Below are positions 11,201 to 26,399 of a DNA stretch of 64,000 nucleotides, one piece after another. The notes beneath the pieces are model-generated. The model was not told where the DNA came from and ran no database searches. It saw nothing but the letters and a program-made list of their open reading frames with translations. A program made the position numbers and the translations under genes. Numbering within the stretch: the first letter of the stretch is position 1; every line of letters starts with the position of its first letter. This DNA is from Ptiloglossa arizonensis (lineage: Eukaryota; Arthropoda; Insecta; Hymenoptera; Colletidae), in assembly GCF_051014685.1 (NCBI RefSeq), contig NW_027478713.1, forward strand, positions 434,001 through 498,000, written 5' to 3'.

Positions 11201-12842
11201 GTTGTACGTTACATGTTATACGTTATACGCTATACGTTACATGTTATACGTTATACGCTATACGTTACATGTTATACGTTATACGTAGTATGTAATGCGT
11301 CATACGTTTTACGTTATACGTTATACGGTATACGTTATACGTTGTACGCTACATGTTATACGTTATACGTTATACGTTATACGGTATACGTTATACGTTG
11401 TACGTTACATGTTATACGTTATACGTTATACGTTATACGATATACGTTATACGTTATACGTTATACGTTATACGTTATGCGTTATACGTTATACATTATA
11501 CGTTATACGATATACGTTATACGTTATGCGTTATGCGTTCTTCGTTACACGTTATACGTTATTCGGTATGCGTTATACGTTATACGTTATACGTTATACG
11601 GTATACGTTATACGTTATACGTTATACGTTATACGTTATACGATATACGTTATACGTTATACGTTATACGTTATACGTTATACGTTATACGTTATACGTT
11701 GTACGTTATACGTTATACGTTATACGTTATACGTTAAACGTTATTCGTTATACGTTATACGTTATACGTTATACGTTATACGTTATACGTTATACGTTAT
11801 ACGTTATACGTTATACGCTATACGTTACATGTTATACGTTATACGTAGTATGTAATGCGTCATACGTTTTACGTTATACGTTATACGGTATACGTTATAC
11901 GTTGTACGTTACATGTTATACGTTATACGTTATACGTTATACGTTATACGTTATACGTCATAGGTTATACGTTATACGTTATACGTTATACGTTATACGT
12001 TATACGTCATACGTTATACGTTATACGTTATACGTTATACGTTATACGTTATACGTTATACGTTATACGTTATATGTTTTACGTTATACGTTATACGTTA
12101 TACGTTATACGTTATACGTTATACGTTATACGTTAAACGTTATACGTTATACGTTATACGTTATACGTTGTACGCTATACGTTACATGTTATACGTTATA
12201 CGTAGTATGTAATGCGTCATACGTTTTACGTTATTCGTTATACGTTTTTCGTTACAAGTTATACGTTATACGTTATACGTTATACGTCATAGGTTATACG
12301 TTATACGTTATACGTTATACGTTATACATTATGCGTTATACGTTTTACGTTATTCGTTATACGTTATACGTTATACGTTATACGTTATACGTTATACGTT
12401 ATACGTTATACGTTATACGTTATACGTTATACGTTATACGTTATACGTTATACGTTATACGTTATACGTTATACGTTGTACGTTATACGTTATAAGTTGT
12501 ACGTCCTACGATATTCGTTATACGTTATACGTTATTAGTTATACGTTATACGTTATACGTTATACGTCATAGGGTATACGTTATACGTTATGCGTTATAC
12601 GTTATACATTATACGTTATACGATATACGTTATACGTTATGCGTTATGCGTTCTTCGTTACACGTTATACGTTATTCGTTATGCGTTATACTTTCTTCGT
12701 TACACGTTATACGTTATTCGGTATGCGTTATACGTTATACGTTATACGTTATACGTTATACGTTATACGTTATACGCTTTTGGCGGCGCTAAATTAAAGT
12801 ATGTGAGGAAGGAGAGAACGGAGATATAAGGATGTGGGGATA

Positions 12843-12911
12843 AGCGTTTCATCCCGGGCCTGCTAGTGGACTCGTCAGTAAGGCATCCTAGCAGGCCCTG
12901 CCTTATACGCC
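12843..12911 (-). ncRNA. Type III hammerhead self-cleaving ribozyme (copy 2)
   Basis: This is an identical copy 6,718 bp downstream. The predicted cleavage is between 12906 and 12905 on the minus strand. The core CTGACGA is at 12878-12872 and the GAA at 12850-12848. Because both copies lie in the same orientation in one array, a minus-strand read-through RNA cut at both sites would release a 6,718-nt satellite RNA with the termini typical of hammerheads (5'-hydroxyl, 2',3'-cyclic phosphate). Confidence 0.9.
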
Positions 12912-12939
12912 GGGACATTGGAAGATCGGTAAGAGGTCG

Positions 12940-12947
12940 TATATATA
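12940..12947 (-). promoter_or_regulatory. TATA-like motif upstream of the ribozyme (copy 2)
   Basis: Same motif and spacing in the duplicated island, 35 nt before position 12905. Confidence 0.3.
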
Positions 12948-14477
12948 GCGATCGGAGCAGGTACGGGAACTTGCGGGAAACGGTTGGTGGTGAGTTTCCC
13001 TCTGGTGGCAAGCGTGGGTAGTGCCGCCACACGCTATACGTTATACGTTATACGTTATACGTTATACGTTATACGTTATACGTTATACGTCATAAGTTAT
13101 ACGTTATACGTTATACGTTATGCGTTATACGTTCTACGATATTCGTTATACGTTATACGTTATTAGTTATACATTATACGTTATACGTTGTACGTCATAG
13201 GTTATACGTTATACGTTATGCGTTATACGTTATACATTATACGTTATACGATATACGTTATACGTTATGCGTTATGCGTTCTTCGTTACACGTTATACGT
13301 TATTCGGTATGCGTTATACGTTATACGTTATGCGTTATGCGTTCTTCGTTACACGTTATACGTTATTCGGTATGCGTTATACGTTATACGTTATACGTTA
13401 TACGTTATACGTTATACGCTATACGTTATACGTTATACGTTATACGTTATACGTTATACGTTATACGTCATAAGTTATACGTTATGCGTTATACGTTATA
13501 CGTTATACGTTATACGTTATGCGTTATACGTTCTACGATATTCGTTATACGTTATACGTTATTAGTTATACGTTATACGTTATACGTTATACGTCATAGG
13601 GTATACGTTATTCGTTATGCGTTATACGTTATACAATATACGTTATACGATATACGTTACACGTTATGCGTTATGCGTTCTTCGTTACACGTTATACGTT
13701 ATTCGTTATGCGTTATACGTTATACGTTATACGTTATACGCTATACGTTGTACGTTATACGTTATACGTTATACGTTATACGTTATACGTTATACGTTAT
13801 ACGTTGTACGTTATACGTTATACGTTATACGTTATACGTTATACGTTATACGTTATACGTTATACGTTATACGTTATACGTTATACGTTATACGTTATAC
13901 GTCATAGGTTATACGTTATACGTTATGCGTTATACGTTATACATTATACGTTATACGATATACGTTATACGTTATGCGTTATGCGTTCTTCGTTACACGT
14001 TATACGTTATTCGGTATGCGTTATACGTGATACGTTATACGTTATACGGTATACGTTATACGTTGTACGTTACATGTTATACGTTATACGTTATACGTTA
14101 TACGGTACACGTTATACGTTGTACGTTACATGTTATACGTTATACGTTATACGTTACACGATATACGTTATACGTTATACGTTATACGTTATACGTTATA
14201 CGTTATACGTTATACGCTATACGTTACATGTTATACGTTATACACCATACATTATACGTTATACGTTATACGTTATACGTTATACGTTATACGTTATACG
14301 TTATACGTTATACGTCATAGGTTATACGTTATACGATATACGTTATACGTTATACGTTATACGTTATACGTTATACGTTATACGTTATACGTTATACGTT
14401 ATACGTTATACATTATACGTTATACGTTATACGTTATACGTTATACGTTATACGTCATAGGTTATACGTTATACGTT

Positions 14478-15490
14478 ATGCGGTATACATTATACATTAT
14501 ACGTTATACGATATACGTTATACGTTATGCGTTATGCGTTCTTCGTTACACGTTATACGTTATTGGGTATGCGTTATACGTTATACGTTATGCGTTATAC
14601 GTTATACGTTATACGTTATACGTTATACGTTATACGTTATAGGTTATACGTTACACGTTACACGTTATACCTCATAGGTTACACCTTATACGTTATACGT
14701 TATACGTTATACGTTATACGTTATAGGTTATACGTCATAGGTTATACGTTATACGTTATACGTTATGCGTTATACGTTATACGTTATACGTTATACGTTA
14801 TACGTTATGCGTTATACGTTGTACGATATTCGTTATACGTTATACGTTATTAGTTATACGTTATACGGTATACGTTATACGTTATACGTTATACGTTATA
14901 CGTTATACGTTATACGTTATACGTTATACGTTATACATTATACGTTATACGTTATACGTTATACGTTATACGTTATACGTCATAGGTTATACGTTATACG
15001 TTATGCGGTATACATTATACATTATACGTTATACGATATACGTTATACGTTATGCGTTATGCGTTCTTCGTTACACGTTATACGTTATTGGGTATGCGTT
15101 ATACGTTATACGTTATGCGTTATACGTTATACGTTATACGTTATACGTTATACGTTATACGTTATACGTTATACGTTATACGTTATACGTTATACGTTAT
15201 ACGTTATACGTTATACGTTATATTTTATTCGTTATACGTTGTACGTTATACGTTGTACGTTATACGTTACACGTTACACGTTATACCTCATAGGTTACAC
15301 CTTATACGTTATACGTTATACGTTATACGTTATACGTTATAGGTTATACGTCATAGGTTATACGTTATACGTTATACGTTATGCGTTATACGTTATACGT
15401 TATACGTTATACGTTATACGTTATGCGTTATACGTTGTACGATATTCGTTATACGTTATACGTTATTAGTTATACGTTATACGGTATACG
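14478..15490 (+). repeat. Short direct duplication (offset 525, then 616 bp) at the edge of the 6.7-kb domain
   Basis: The block starting ATGCGGT at 14478, with two ATACATT units and the ATTGGGT variant, recurs at 15003, an offset of 75 units. The later part, with ACACGTT twice and ATACCTC, recurs at an offset of 616 bp (88 units). The 13 extra heptamers of the second copy include an ATATTTT and an ATTCGTT unit. This marks the transition from the 6.7-kb domain to the mosaic domain. Confidence 0.6.
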
Positions 15491-18400
15491 TTATACGTTG
15501 TACGTTACATGTTATACGTTATACGTTATACGTTATACGTTATACGATATACGTTATGCGTTATACGTTATACGTTATACGTTATACGTTATACGTTATA
15601 CGTTATACGCTATACGTTACATGTTATACGTTATACATTATACGTTATACGTTATACGTTATACGTTATACGTTATACGTTATACGTTATACGTTATACG
15701 TTATACGTCATAGGTTATACGTTATATGTTATACGTTATACGTTATACGTTATACGTTATACGTTATACGTTATACGTTATACGTTATACGTTATACGTC
15801 ATAAGTTATACGTTATACGTTATACGTTATACGTTATACGTTATACGTTATACGTTATGCGTTATACGTTCTACGATATTCGTTATACGTTATACGTTAT
15901 TAGTTATACGTTATACGTTATACGTTATACGTCATAGGGTATACGTTATACGTTATGCGTTATACGTTATACATTATACGTTATACGATATACGTTATAC
16001 GTTATGCGTTATGCGTTCTTCGTTACACGTTATACGTTATTCGTTATACGTTATACGTTATACGTTATACGTTATACGTTATACGTTATACGTTATACGT
16101 TATACGTTATACGTTATATTTTATACGTTATACGTTATACGTTATACGTTGTACGTTATACGTTACACGTTACACGTTATACCTCATAGGTTACACCTTA
16201 TACGTTATACGTTATACGTTATACGTTATACGTTATAGGTTATACGTCATAGGTTATACGTTATACGTTATACGTTATGCGTTATACGTTATACGTTATA
16301 CGTTATACGTTATGCGTTATACGTTGTACGATATTCGTTATACGTTATACGTTATTAGTTATACGTTATACGGTATACGTTATACGTTGTACGTTACATG
16401 TTATACGTTATACGTTATACGTTATACGTTATACGTTATACGTTATACGTTATACGTTATACGTTGTACGTTATACGCTATACGTTACATGTTATACGTT
16501 ATACATTATACGTTATACGTTATACGTTATACGTTATACGTTATACGTTATACGTTATACGTCATAGGTTATACGTTATACGTTATACGTGATACGTTAT
16601 ACGTTATACGTCATACGTTATACGTTATACGTTATACGTTATACGTTATACGTTAAATGTTTTACGTTATACGTTATACGTTATACGTTATACGTTATAC
16701 GTTATACGTTATACGTTATACGTTAAACGTTATACGTTATACGTTATACGTTATACGTTTTACGCTATACGTTACATGTTATACGTTATACGTAGTATGT
16801 AATGCGTCATACGTTTTACGTTATTCGTTATACGTTTTTCGTTACAAGTTATACGTTATACGTTATACGTTATACGTCATAGGTTATACGTTATACGTTA
16901 TACGTTATACGTTATACATTATGCGTTATACATTTTACGTTATTCGTTATACGTTATACGTTATACGTTATACGTTATACGTTATACGTTATACGTTATA
17001 CGTTATACGTTATACGTTATACGTTATACGTTATACGTTATACGTTATACGTTATACGTTATACGTTGTACGTTATACGTTATAAGTTGTACGTTATACG
17101 ATATACGTTATACGTTATTCGTTATACGTACTTCGTTACACTTTATACGTTATACGTTATACGTTATACGTTATACATTATACGTTATACGTTATACGTT
17201 ATACGTTATACGTTATACGTCATAGGTTATACGTTATACGTTATGCGTTATACGTTATACATTATACGTTATACGATATACGTTATACGTTATGCGTTAT
17301 GCGTTCTTCGTTACACGTTATACGTTATTCGGTATACGTTATACGTTATACGTTATACGTTATACGTTATACGTTATACGTTATACGTTATACGTTATAC
17401 GTTATACGTTATACGTTACATGTTATACGTTATACGTAGTATGTAATGCGTCATACGTTTTACGTTATTCGTTATACGTTTTTCGTTACAAGTTATACGT
17501 TATACGTTATACGTTATACGTCATAGGTTATACGTTATACGTTATACGTTATACGTTATACATTATGCGTTATACGTTTTACGTTATTCGTTATACGTTA
17601 TACGTTATACGTTATACGTTATATGTTTTACGTTATACGTTATACGTTATACGTTATACGTTATACGTTATACATTATACGTTATACGTTATACGTTAAA
17701 CGTTATACGTTATACGTTATACGTTATACGTTATACGTTATACGTCATACGTTATACGTTATACGTTATACGTTATACGTTATACGTTATACGTTATACG
17801 TTATACGTTATACGTTGTACGTTATACGTTATAAGTTGTACGTTATACGATATACGTTATACGTTATTCGTTATACGTACTTCGTTACACTTTATACGTT
17901 ATGCGTTATACGTTATACGTTATACGTTATACGTTGTACGTTATACGTTATAAGTTGTACGTTATACGATATACGTTATACGTTATTCGTTATACGTACT
18001 TCGTTACACTTTATACGTTATACGTTATACGTTATACGTTTTACGATATACGACATACGTTATACGTTATACGTTATACGTTATACGTTATACGTTATAC
18101 GTTATACGTTATACGTTATACGTTATACGTTATACGTTATACGTTATACGTTATACGTTATATTTTATACGTTATACGTTATACGTTATACGTTGTACGT
18201 TATACGTTACACGTTACACGTTATACCTCATAGGTTACACCTTATACGTTATACGTTATACGTTATACGTTATACGTTATACGTTATAGGTTATACGTCA
18301 TAGGTTATACGTTATACGTTATACGTTATGCGTTATACGTTATACGTTATACGTTATACGTTATACGTTATACGTTATGCGTTATACGTTGTACGATATT

Positions 18401-20240
18401 CGTTATACGTTATACGTTATTAGTTATACGTTGTACGGTATACGTTATACGTTGTACGTTACATGTTATACGTTATACGTTATACGTTATACGTTATACG
18501 TTATACGTTATACGTTATACGTTATACGTTATACGTTATACGCTATACGTTACATGTTATAGGTTATACATTATACGTTATACGTTATACGTTATACGTT
18601 ATACGTTATACGTTATACGTTATACGTTACACGTCATAGGTTATACGTTATACGTTATACGTTATACGTTATACGTTATACGTCATACGTTATACGTTAT
18701 ACGTTATACGTTATACGTTATACGTTATACGTTATACGTTAAATGTTTTACGTTATACGTTATACGTTATACGTTATACGTTATACGTTATACGTTATAC
18801 GTTAAACGTTATACGTTATATGTTATACGTTATACGTTTTACGCTATACGTTACATGTTATACGTTATACGTAGTATGTAATGCGTCATACGTTTTACGT
18901 TATTCGTTATACGTTTTTCGTTACAAGTTATACGTTATACGTTATACGTTATACGTCATAGGTTATACGTTATACGTTATACGTTATACGTTATACATTA
19001 TGCGTTATACATTTCACGTTATTCGTTATACGTTATACGTTATACGTTATACGTTATACGTTATGCGTTATGCGTTGTACGGTATACGTTATACGTTGTA
19101 CGTTACATGTTATACGTTATACGTTATACGTTATACGATATACGTTATACGTTATACGTTATACGTTATACGTTATACGTTATACGTTATACGCTATACG
19201 TTACATGTTATACGTTATACGTAGTATGTAATGCGTCATACGTTTTACGTTATACGTTATACGGTATGCGTTATACGTTGTACGTTACATGTTATACGTT
19301 ATACGTTATACGTTATACGATATACGTTATACGTTATACGTTATACGCTATACGTTATATGATATACGTTATACATTATGCGTTATGCGTCCTTCGTTAC
19401 ACGTTATACGTTATTCGGTATGCGTTATACGTTATACGTTATTAGTTATACGTTATACGTTATACGTTATACGTTATACGATATACGTTATACGTTATAC
19501 GTTATACGATATACGTTATACGTTATACGTTAAACGTTATGCGTTATACGTTCTACGATATTCGTTATACGTTATACGTTATTAGTTATACGTTATACGT
19601 TATACGTTATACGTTATACATTATACGTTATACGTTATACGTTATATGTTATACGTTATACGTCATAGGTTATACGTTATACGTTATGCGGTATACGTTA
19701 TACGTTATACGTTATACATTATACGTTATACGTTATACGTTATACGTTATACGTTATACGTTATACGTTATGCGTTATACGTTCTACGATATTCGTTATA
19801 CGTTATACGTTATTAGTTATACGTTATACGTTATACGTTATACGTCATAGGTTATACGTTATACGTTATGCGTTATACGTTATACATTATACGTTATATG
19901 ATATACGTTATACATTATGCGTTATGCGTCCTTCGTTACACGTTATACGTTATTCGGTATGCGTTATACGTTATACGTTATTAGTTATACGTTATACGTT
20001 ATACGTTATACGTTATACGATATACGTTATACGTTATACGTTATACGATATACGTTATACGTTATACGTTAAACGTTATGCGTTATACGTTCTACGATAT
20101 TCGTTATACGTTATACGTTATTAGTTATACGTTATACGTTATACGTTATACGTTATACGATATACGTTATACGTTATACGTTATACGTTATACGTTATAC
20201 GTTACACGCTATACGTTACATGTTATACGTTATACGTAGT
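14891..20240 (+). repeat. Mosaic satellite region
   Basis: Only heptamers, and no register break at all: 13036 to 20729 is exactly 1,099 units. Module types not present in the first 15 kb appear here, notably ATACGTA followed by CTTCGTT and ACACTTT (first near 17128) and TTACGAT followed by ATACGAC (near 18040). About 17290-18300 matches about 43525-44460 at offset 26,234. No gene, RNA or unique DNA was seen. Confidence 0.85.
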
Positions 20241-21550
20241 ATGTAATGCGTCATACGTTTTACGTTATACGTTATACGGTATACGTTATACGTTGTACGT
20301 TACATGTTATACGTTATACGTTATACGTTATACGATATACGTTATACGTTATACGTTATACGTTATACGTTATACGTTATACGTTATACGTTATACGCTA
20401 TACGTTACATGTTATACGTTATACATTATACGTTATACGTTATACGTTATACGTTATACGTTATACGTTATACGTTATACGTCATAGGTTATACGTTATA
20501 CGTTATACGTTATACGTTATACGTTATACGTCATACGTTATACGTTATACGTTATACGTTATAAGTTATACGTTATACGTTATACGTTATACGTTATACG
20601 TTATACGTTATACGTTATACGTTATACGTTATATGTTTTACGTTATACGTTATACGTTATACGTTATACGTTATACGTTATACGTTATACGTTATACGTT
20701 ATACGTTAAACGTTATACGTTATACGTTATCGTTATACGTTATACGCTATACGTTACATGTTATACGTTATACGTAGTATGTAATGCGTCATACGTTTTA
20801 CGTTATTCGTTATACGTTTTTCGTTACAAGTTATACGTCATACGTTATACGTTATACGTCATAGGTTATACGTTATACGTTATACGTTATACATTATGCG
20901 TTATACGTTTTACGTTATTCGTTATACGTTATACGTTATACGTTATACGTTATACGTTATACGTTATACGTTATACGTTATACGTTATACGTTATTCGTT
21001 ATACGTTATACGTTATACGTTATACGTTATACGTTATACGTTATACGTTATACGTTATACGTTATACGTTATACGTTATACGTTATACGTTATACGTTAT
21101 ACGTTATACGTTATACGTTATACGTTATACGTTATACGTTATACGTTATACGTTATACGTTATACGTTATACGTTATACGTTATACGTTATGCGGTATAC
21201 GTTATACGTTATACGTTATACGATATACGTTATACGTTATGCATTATGCGTGCTTCGTTACACGTTATACGTTATTCGGTATGCGTTATACGTTATACGT
21301 TGTACGTTATACGTTATATGTTATACGTTATACGTTATACGTTATACGTTACACGTTATACGTTATACGTTATACGTTATTCGTTATACGTTATATTTTA
21401 TACGTTATACGTTGTACGTTATACGTTATAAGTTGTACGTTATACGATATACGTTATACGTTATTCTTTATACGTTATTCGTTACACGTTATAAGTTGTA
21501 CGTTATACGATATACGTTATACGTTATTCTTTATACGTTATTCGTGACAC
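20241..21550 (+). repeat. Higher-order segment shared with 35.8-36.8 and 37.6-38.5 kb
   Basis: The segment starting at the GTATGTA-ATGCGTC box (20243) recurs at 35876 (offset 15,633) and again at 37632 (1,756 further). It contains the hexamer ATCGTT at 20729-20734 in the same context as its relatives. It ends in the ATTCTTT modules, first seen near 21460. Confidence 0.7.
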
Positions 21551-21959
21551 GTTATACGTCATACGTTATACGTTATACGTTTTACGTTATTCGTTATACG
21601 TTATACGTTATACGATATTCGTTATACGTTATACGTTGTACGTTATACGTTATACGTTATACGTTATACGTTATACGTTATACGTTATACGTTATACGCT
21701 ATACGTTACATGTTATACGTTATACATTATACGTTATACGTTATACGTTATACGTTATACGTTATACGTTATACGTTATACGTTTTACGATATACGACAT
21801 ACGTTATACGTTATACGTTATACGTTATACTTTATACGTTATAGGTGTTACGTTATACGTTATACGTTATACGTTATACGTTATACGTTATATTTTATAC
21901 GTTATACGTTATACGTTATACGTTGTACGTTATACGTTACACGTTATACGTTATACGTT

Positions 21960-23450
21960 ATACGTTATACGTTATACGTTATACGTTATACGTTATACGT
22001 TATACGTTATACGTTATACGTTATACGTTATACGTTATACGTTATACGTTATACGTTGTACTTTATACGTTATAAGTTGTACGTTATACGATATACGTTA
22101 TACGTTATTCTTTATACGTTCTTCGTTACACGTTATACGTTATACGTTATACGTTATACGTTTAACGTTATTCGTTATACGTTATACGTTATACTTTATA
22201 CGTTATAGGTGATACGTTATACGTTATACGTTATACGTTATTCGTAATACGTTATACGTGATACGTTATACGTTGTACGTTATACGTTATACGTTATACG
22301 TTATACGCTATACATTAAACGTTATACGTTATACATTACATGTTATACGTTATACGTTATACGTTATACGTCATAGGTTATACGTTATACGTTATACGTT
22401 ATACGTTATACGTTATACTTTACGTTATACGTCATAGGTTATACGTTATACGTTATACGTTATGCGTTATACGTTATACGTTATACGTTATACGTTATGC
22501 GTTATGCGTTGTACGGTATACGTTATACGTTGTACGTTACATGTTATACGTTATACGTTATACGTTATACGATATACGTTATACGTTATACGTTATACGT
22601 TATACGTTATACGTTATACGTTATACGCTATACGTTACATGTTATACGTTATACGTAGTATGTAATGCGTCATACGTTTTACGTTATACGTTATACGGTA
22701 TGCGTTATACGTTGTACGTTACATGTTATACGTTATACGTTATACGTTATACGATATACGTTATACGTTATACGTTATACGTTATACGTTATACGTTATA
22801 CGTCATACGCTATACGTTACATGTTATACGTTATACATTATACGTTATACGCTATACGTTATACGTTATACGTTATACGTTATACGTTATACGTTATACG
22901 TTATACATTATACGTTATACGTTATACGTTATATGTTATACGTTATACGTCATAGGTTATACGTTATACGTTATGCGGTATACGTTATACGTTATACGTT
23001 ATACGTTATACGTTATACGTTATACGTTACACGTTATACGTTATGCGTTATACGTTATACGTTATACGTTATACGTTATACGTTATACGTTATACGTTAT
23101 ACATTATACGTTATACGTTATACGTTATACGTTATACGTTATACGTTATACGTTATACGTTATACGTTATACGCTATACGTTACATGTTATACGTTATAC
23201 ATTATACGTTATACGTTATACGTTATACGTTATACGTTATACGTTATGCGTTATACGTTATACGTTATACGTTATACGTTATACGTTATACGTTATACGT
23301 TATACGTTGTACGTTATACGTTATAGGTTATACGTTATACGTTATACGTTATACGTTATACGTTATACGTCATAAGTTATACGTTATACGTTATACGTTA
23401 TACGTTATACGTTATACTTTATACGTTATACGTTATGCGTTATACGTTCT
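21960..23450 (+). repeat. Copy 1 of a 1.5-kb segment repeated at offset 4,442
   Basis: Anchors at 22212, 22340, 22462 and 22723 recur exactly 4,442 bp downstream. 4,442 is 635 units less 3 bp, explained by one pentamer (22422) and one hexamer (24310) in between. It carries the pentamer ACGTT at 22422-22426. A third related copy lies at about 33.9-35.4 kb. Confidence 0.75.
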
Positions 23451-26399
23451 ACGATATTCGTTATACGTTATACGTTATTAGTTATACGTTATACGTTATA
23501 CGTTATACGTCATAGGTTATACGTTATACGTTGTGCGTTATACGTTATACATTATACGTTATATGATATACGTTATACGTTATGCGTTATGCGTTCTTCG
23601 TTACACGTTATACGTTATTCGGTATACGTTATACGTTATACGTTATTAGTTATACGTTATACGTTATACGTTATACGTTATACGTTATACGTTATACGAT
23701 ATACGTTATACGTTATACGTTATACGATATACGTTATACGTTATACGTTAAACGTTATGCGTTATACGTTCTACGATATTCGTTATACGTTATACGTTAT
23801 TAGTTATACGTTATACGTTATACGTTATACGTTATACGATATACGTTATACGTTATACGTTATACGTTATACGTTATACGTTACACGCTATACGTTACAT
23901 GTTATACGTTATACGTAGTATGTAATGCGTCATACGTTTTACGTTATACGTTATACGGTATACGTTATACGTTGTGCGTTACATGTTATACGTTATACGT
24001 TATACGTTATACGATATACGTTATACGTTATACGTTATACGTTATACGTTATACGTTATACGTTATACGTTATACGCTATACGTTACATGTTATACGTTA
24101 TACATTATACGTTATACGTTATACGTTATACGTTATACGTTATACGTTATACGTTATACGTCATAGGTTATACGTTATACGTTATACGTTATACGTTATA
24201 CGTTATATGTTTTACGTTATACGTTATACGTTATACGTTATACGTTATACGTTATACGTTATACGTTATACGTTATACGTTATACGTTAAACGTTATACG
24301 TTATACGTTATCGTTATACGTTATACGCTATACGTTACATGTTATACGTTATACGTAGTATGTAATGCGTCAGACGTTTTACGTTATTCGTTATACGTTT
24401 TTCGTTACAAGTTATACGTCATACGTTATACGTTATACGTCATAGGTTATACGTTATACGTTATACGTTATACATTATGCGTTATACGTTTTACGTTATT
24501 CGTTATACGTTATACGTTATACGTTATACGTTATACGTTATACGTTACACGTTATACGTTATACGTTATACGTTATTCGTTATACGTTATATTTTATACG
24601 TTATACGTTGTACGTTATACGTTATAAGTTGTACGTTATACGATATACGTTATACGTTATTCTTTATACGTTATTCGTTACACGTTATAAGTTGTACGTT
24701 ATACGATATACGTTATACGTTATTCTTTATACGTTATTCGTGACACGTTATACGTCATACGTTATACGTTATACGTTTTACGTTATTCGTTATACGTTAT
24801 ACGTTATACGATATTCGTTATACGTTATACGTTGTACGTTATACGTTATACGTTATACGTTATACGTTATTCGTTATACGTTATACGTTATACGCTATAC
24901 GTTACATGTTATACGTTATACATTATACGTTATACGTTATACGTTATACGTTATACGTTATACGTTATACGTTATACGTTATACGTTTTACGATATACGA
25001 CATACGTTATACGTTATACGTTATACGTTATACTTTATACGTTATAGGTGTTACGTTATACGTTATACGTTATACGTTATACGTTATACGTTATATTTTA
25101 TACGTTATACGTTATACGTTATACGTTGTACGTTATACGTTACACGTTACACGTTATACCTCATAGGTTACACCTTATACGTTATACGTTATACGTTATA
25201 CGTTATACGTTATACTTTATACGTTATACGTTATACGTTATACGTTATACGTTATACGTTATACGTTATACGTTATACGTTATACGTTATACGTTATACG
25301 TTATACGTTATACGTTATACGTTATACGTTATACGTTATACGTTATACGTTATACGTTATACGTTATACGTTATACGTTGTACTTTATACGTTATAAGTT
25401 GTACGTTATACGATATACGTTATACGTTATTCTTTATACGTTCTTCGTTACACGTTATACGTTATACGTTATACGTTATACGTTTAACGTTATTCGTTAT
25501 ACGTTATACGTTATACTTTATACGTTATAGGTGATACGTTATACGTTATACGTTATACGTTATTCGTAATACGTTATACGTGATACGTTATACGTTGTAC
25601 GTTATACGTTATACGTTATACGTTATACGTTATACGTTACATGTTATACGTTATACGTAGTATGTAATGCGTCATACGTTTTACGTTATTCGTTATACGT
25701 TTTTCGTTACAAGTTATACGTTATACGTTATACGTTATACGTCATAGGTTATACGTTATACGTTATACGTTATACGTTATACGTTGTACGTTATACGTTA
25801 TAAGTTGTACGTTATACGATATACGTTATACGTTATACGTCATAGGTTATACGTTATACGTTATACGTTATACGTTATACGTTGTACGTTATACGTTATA
25901 AGTTGTACGTTATACGATATACGTTATACGTTATTCGTTATACGTACTTCGTTACACTTTATACGTTATGCGTTATACGTTATACGTTATACGTTATACG
26001 TTGTACGTTATACGTTATAAGTTGTACGTTATACGATATACGTTATACGTTATTCGTTATACGTACTTCGTTACACTTTATACGTTATACGTTATACGTT
26101 ATACGTTTTACGATATACGACATACGTTATACGTTATACGTTATACGTTATACTTTATACGTTATAGGTGTTACGTTATACGTTATACGTTATACGTTAT
26201 ACGTTATACGTTATACGTTATATTTTATACGTTATACGTTATACGTTATACGTTGTACGTTATACGTTACACGTTACACGTTATACCTCATAGGTTACAC
26301 CTTATACGTTATACGTTATACGTTATACGTTATACGTTATACTTTATACGTTATACGTTATACGTTATACGTTATACGTTATACGTTATACGTTATACG

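Larger units (their letters stand above)
6061..12778 (+). repeat. Complete 6,718-bp higher-order unit (copy 2: ribozyme island plus satellite)
   Basis: One full period from the first base of island 1 to the base before island 2. Removing the 253-bp island and its extra 4-bp target duplication leaves 6,461 bp, which is exactly 923 heptamers. Copy-private substitutions against copy 1 are few. Examples are 7715 (T here, G in copies 1 and 3), 8842 (C here, G at 2124) and 7925 (G here, C at 1207). Divergence outside rearranged patches therefore looks well below 1 percent, implying a recent duplication. The unit also differs from copy 1 by a replaced patch near 10975-11183. Confidence 0.9.
12779..13031 (-). 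mobile_element. 253-bp inserted element with hammerhead ribozyme (copy 2)
   Basis: By eye this is base-for-base identical to the island at 6061-6313, with the same flanking CGCT (12775-12778 and 13032-13035) and the same surrounding satellite variants. The shared flanks show it arose by duplication of the whole 6.7-kb unit, not by a second insertion. Confidence 0.8.
12779..14890 (+). repeat. Truncated third copy of the 6.7-kb higher-order unit
   Basis: The segment begins with island 2 and follows copy 2, first at offset 6718. From about 13180 the offset is 5759, because copy 3 has one 959-bp internal unit where copy 2 has two. Agreement stops near 14890: copy 2 (about 9130) runs into an ATGCGTT unit and the CTACGAT module, whereas here plain ATACGTT units continue. 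A private change is C at 14157 where copy 2 has T at 8398. No third island follows at the next expected position (about 18.5-19.5 kb), so the copy is truncated at its right end. Confidence 0.85.
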
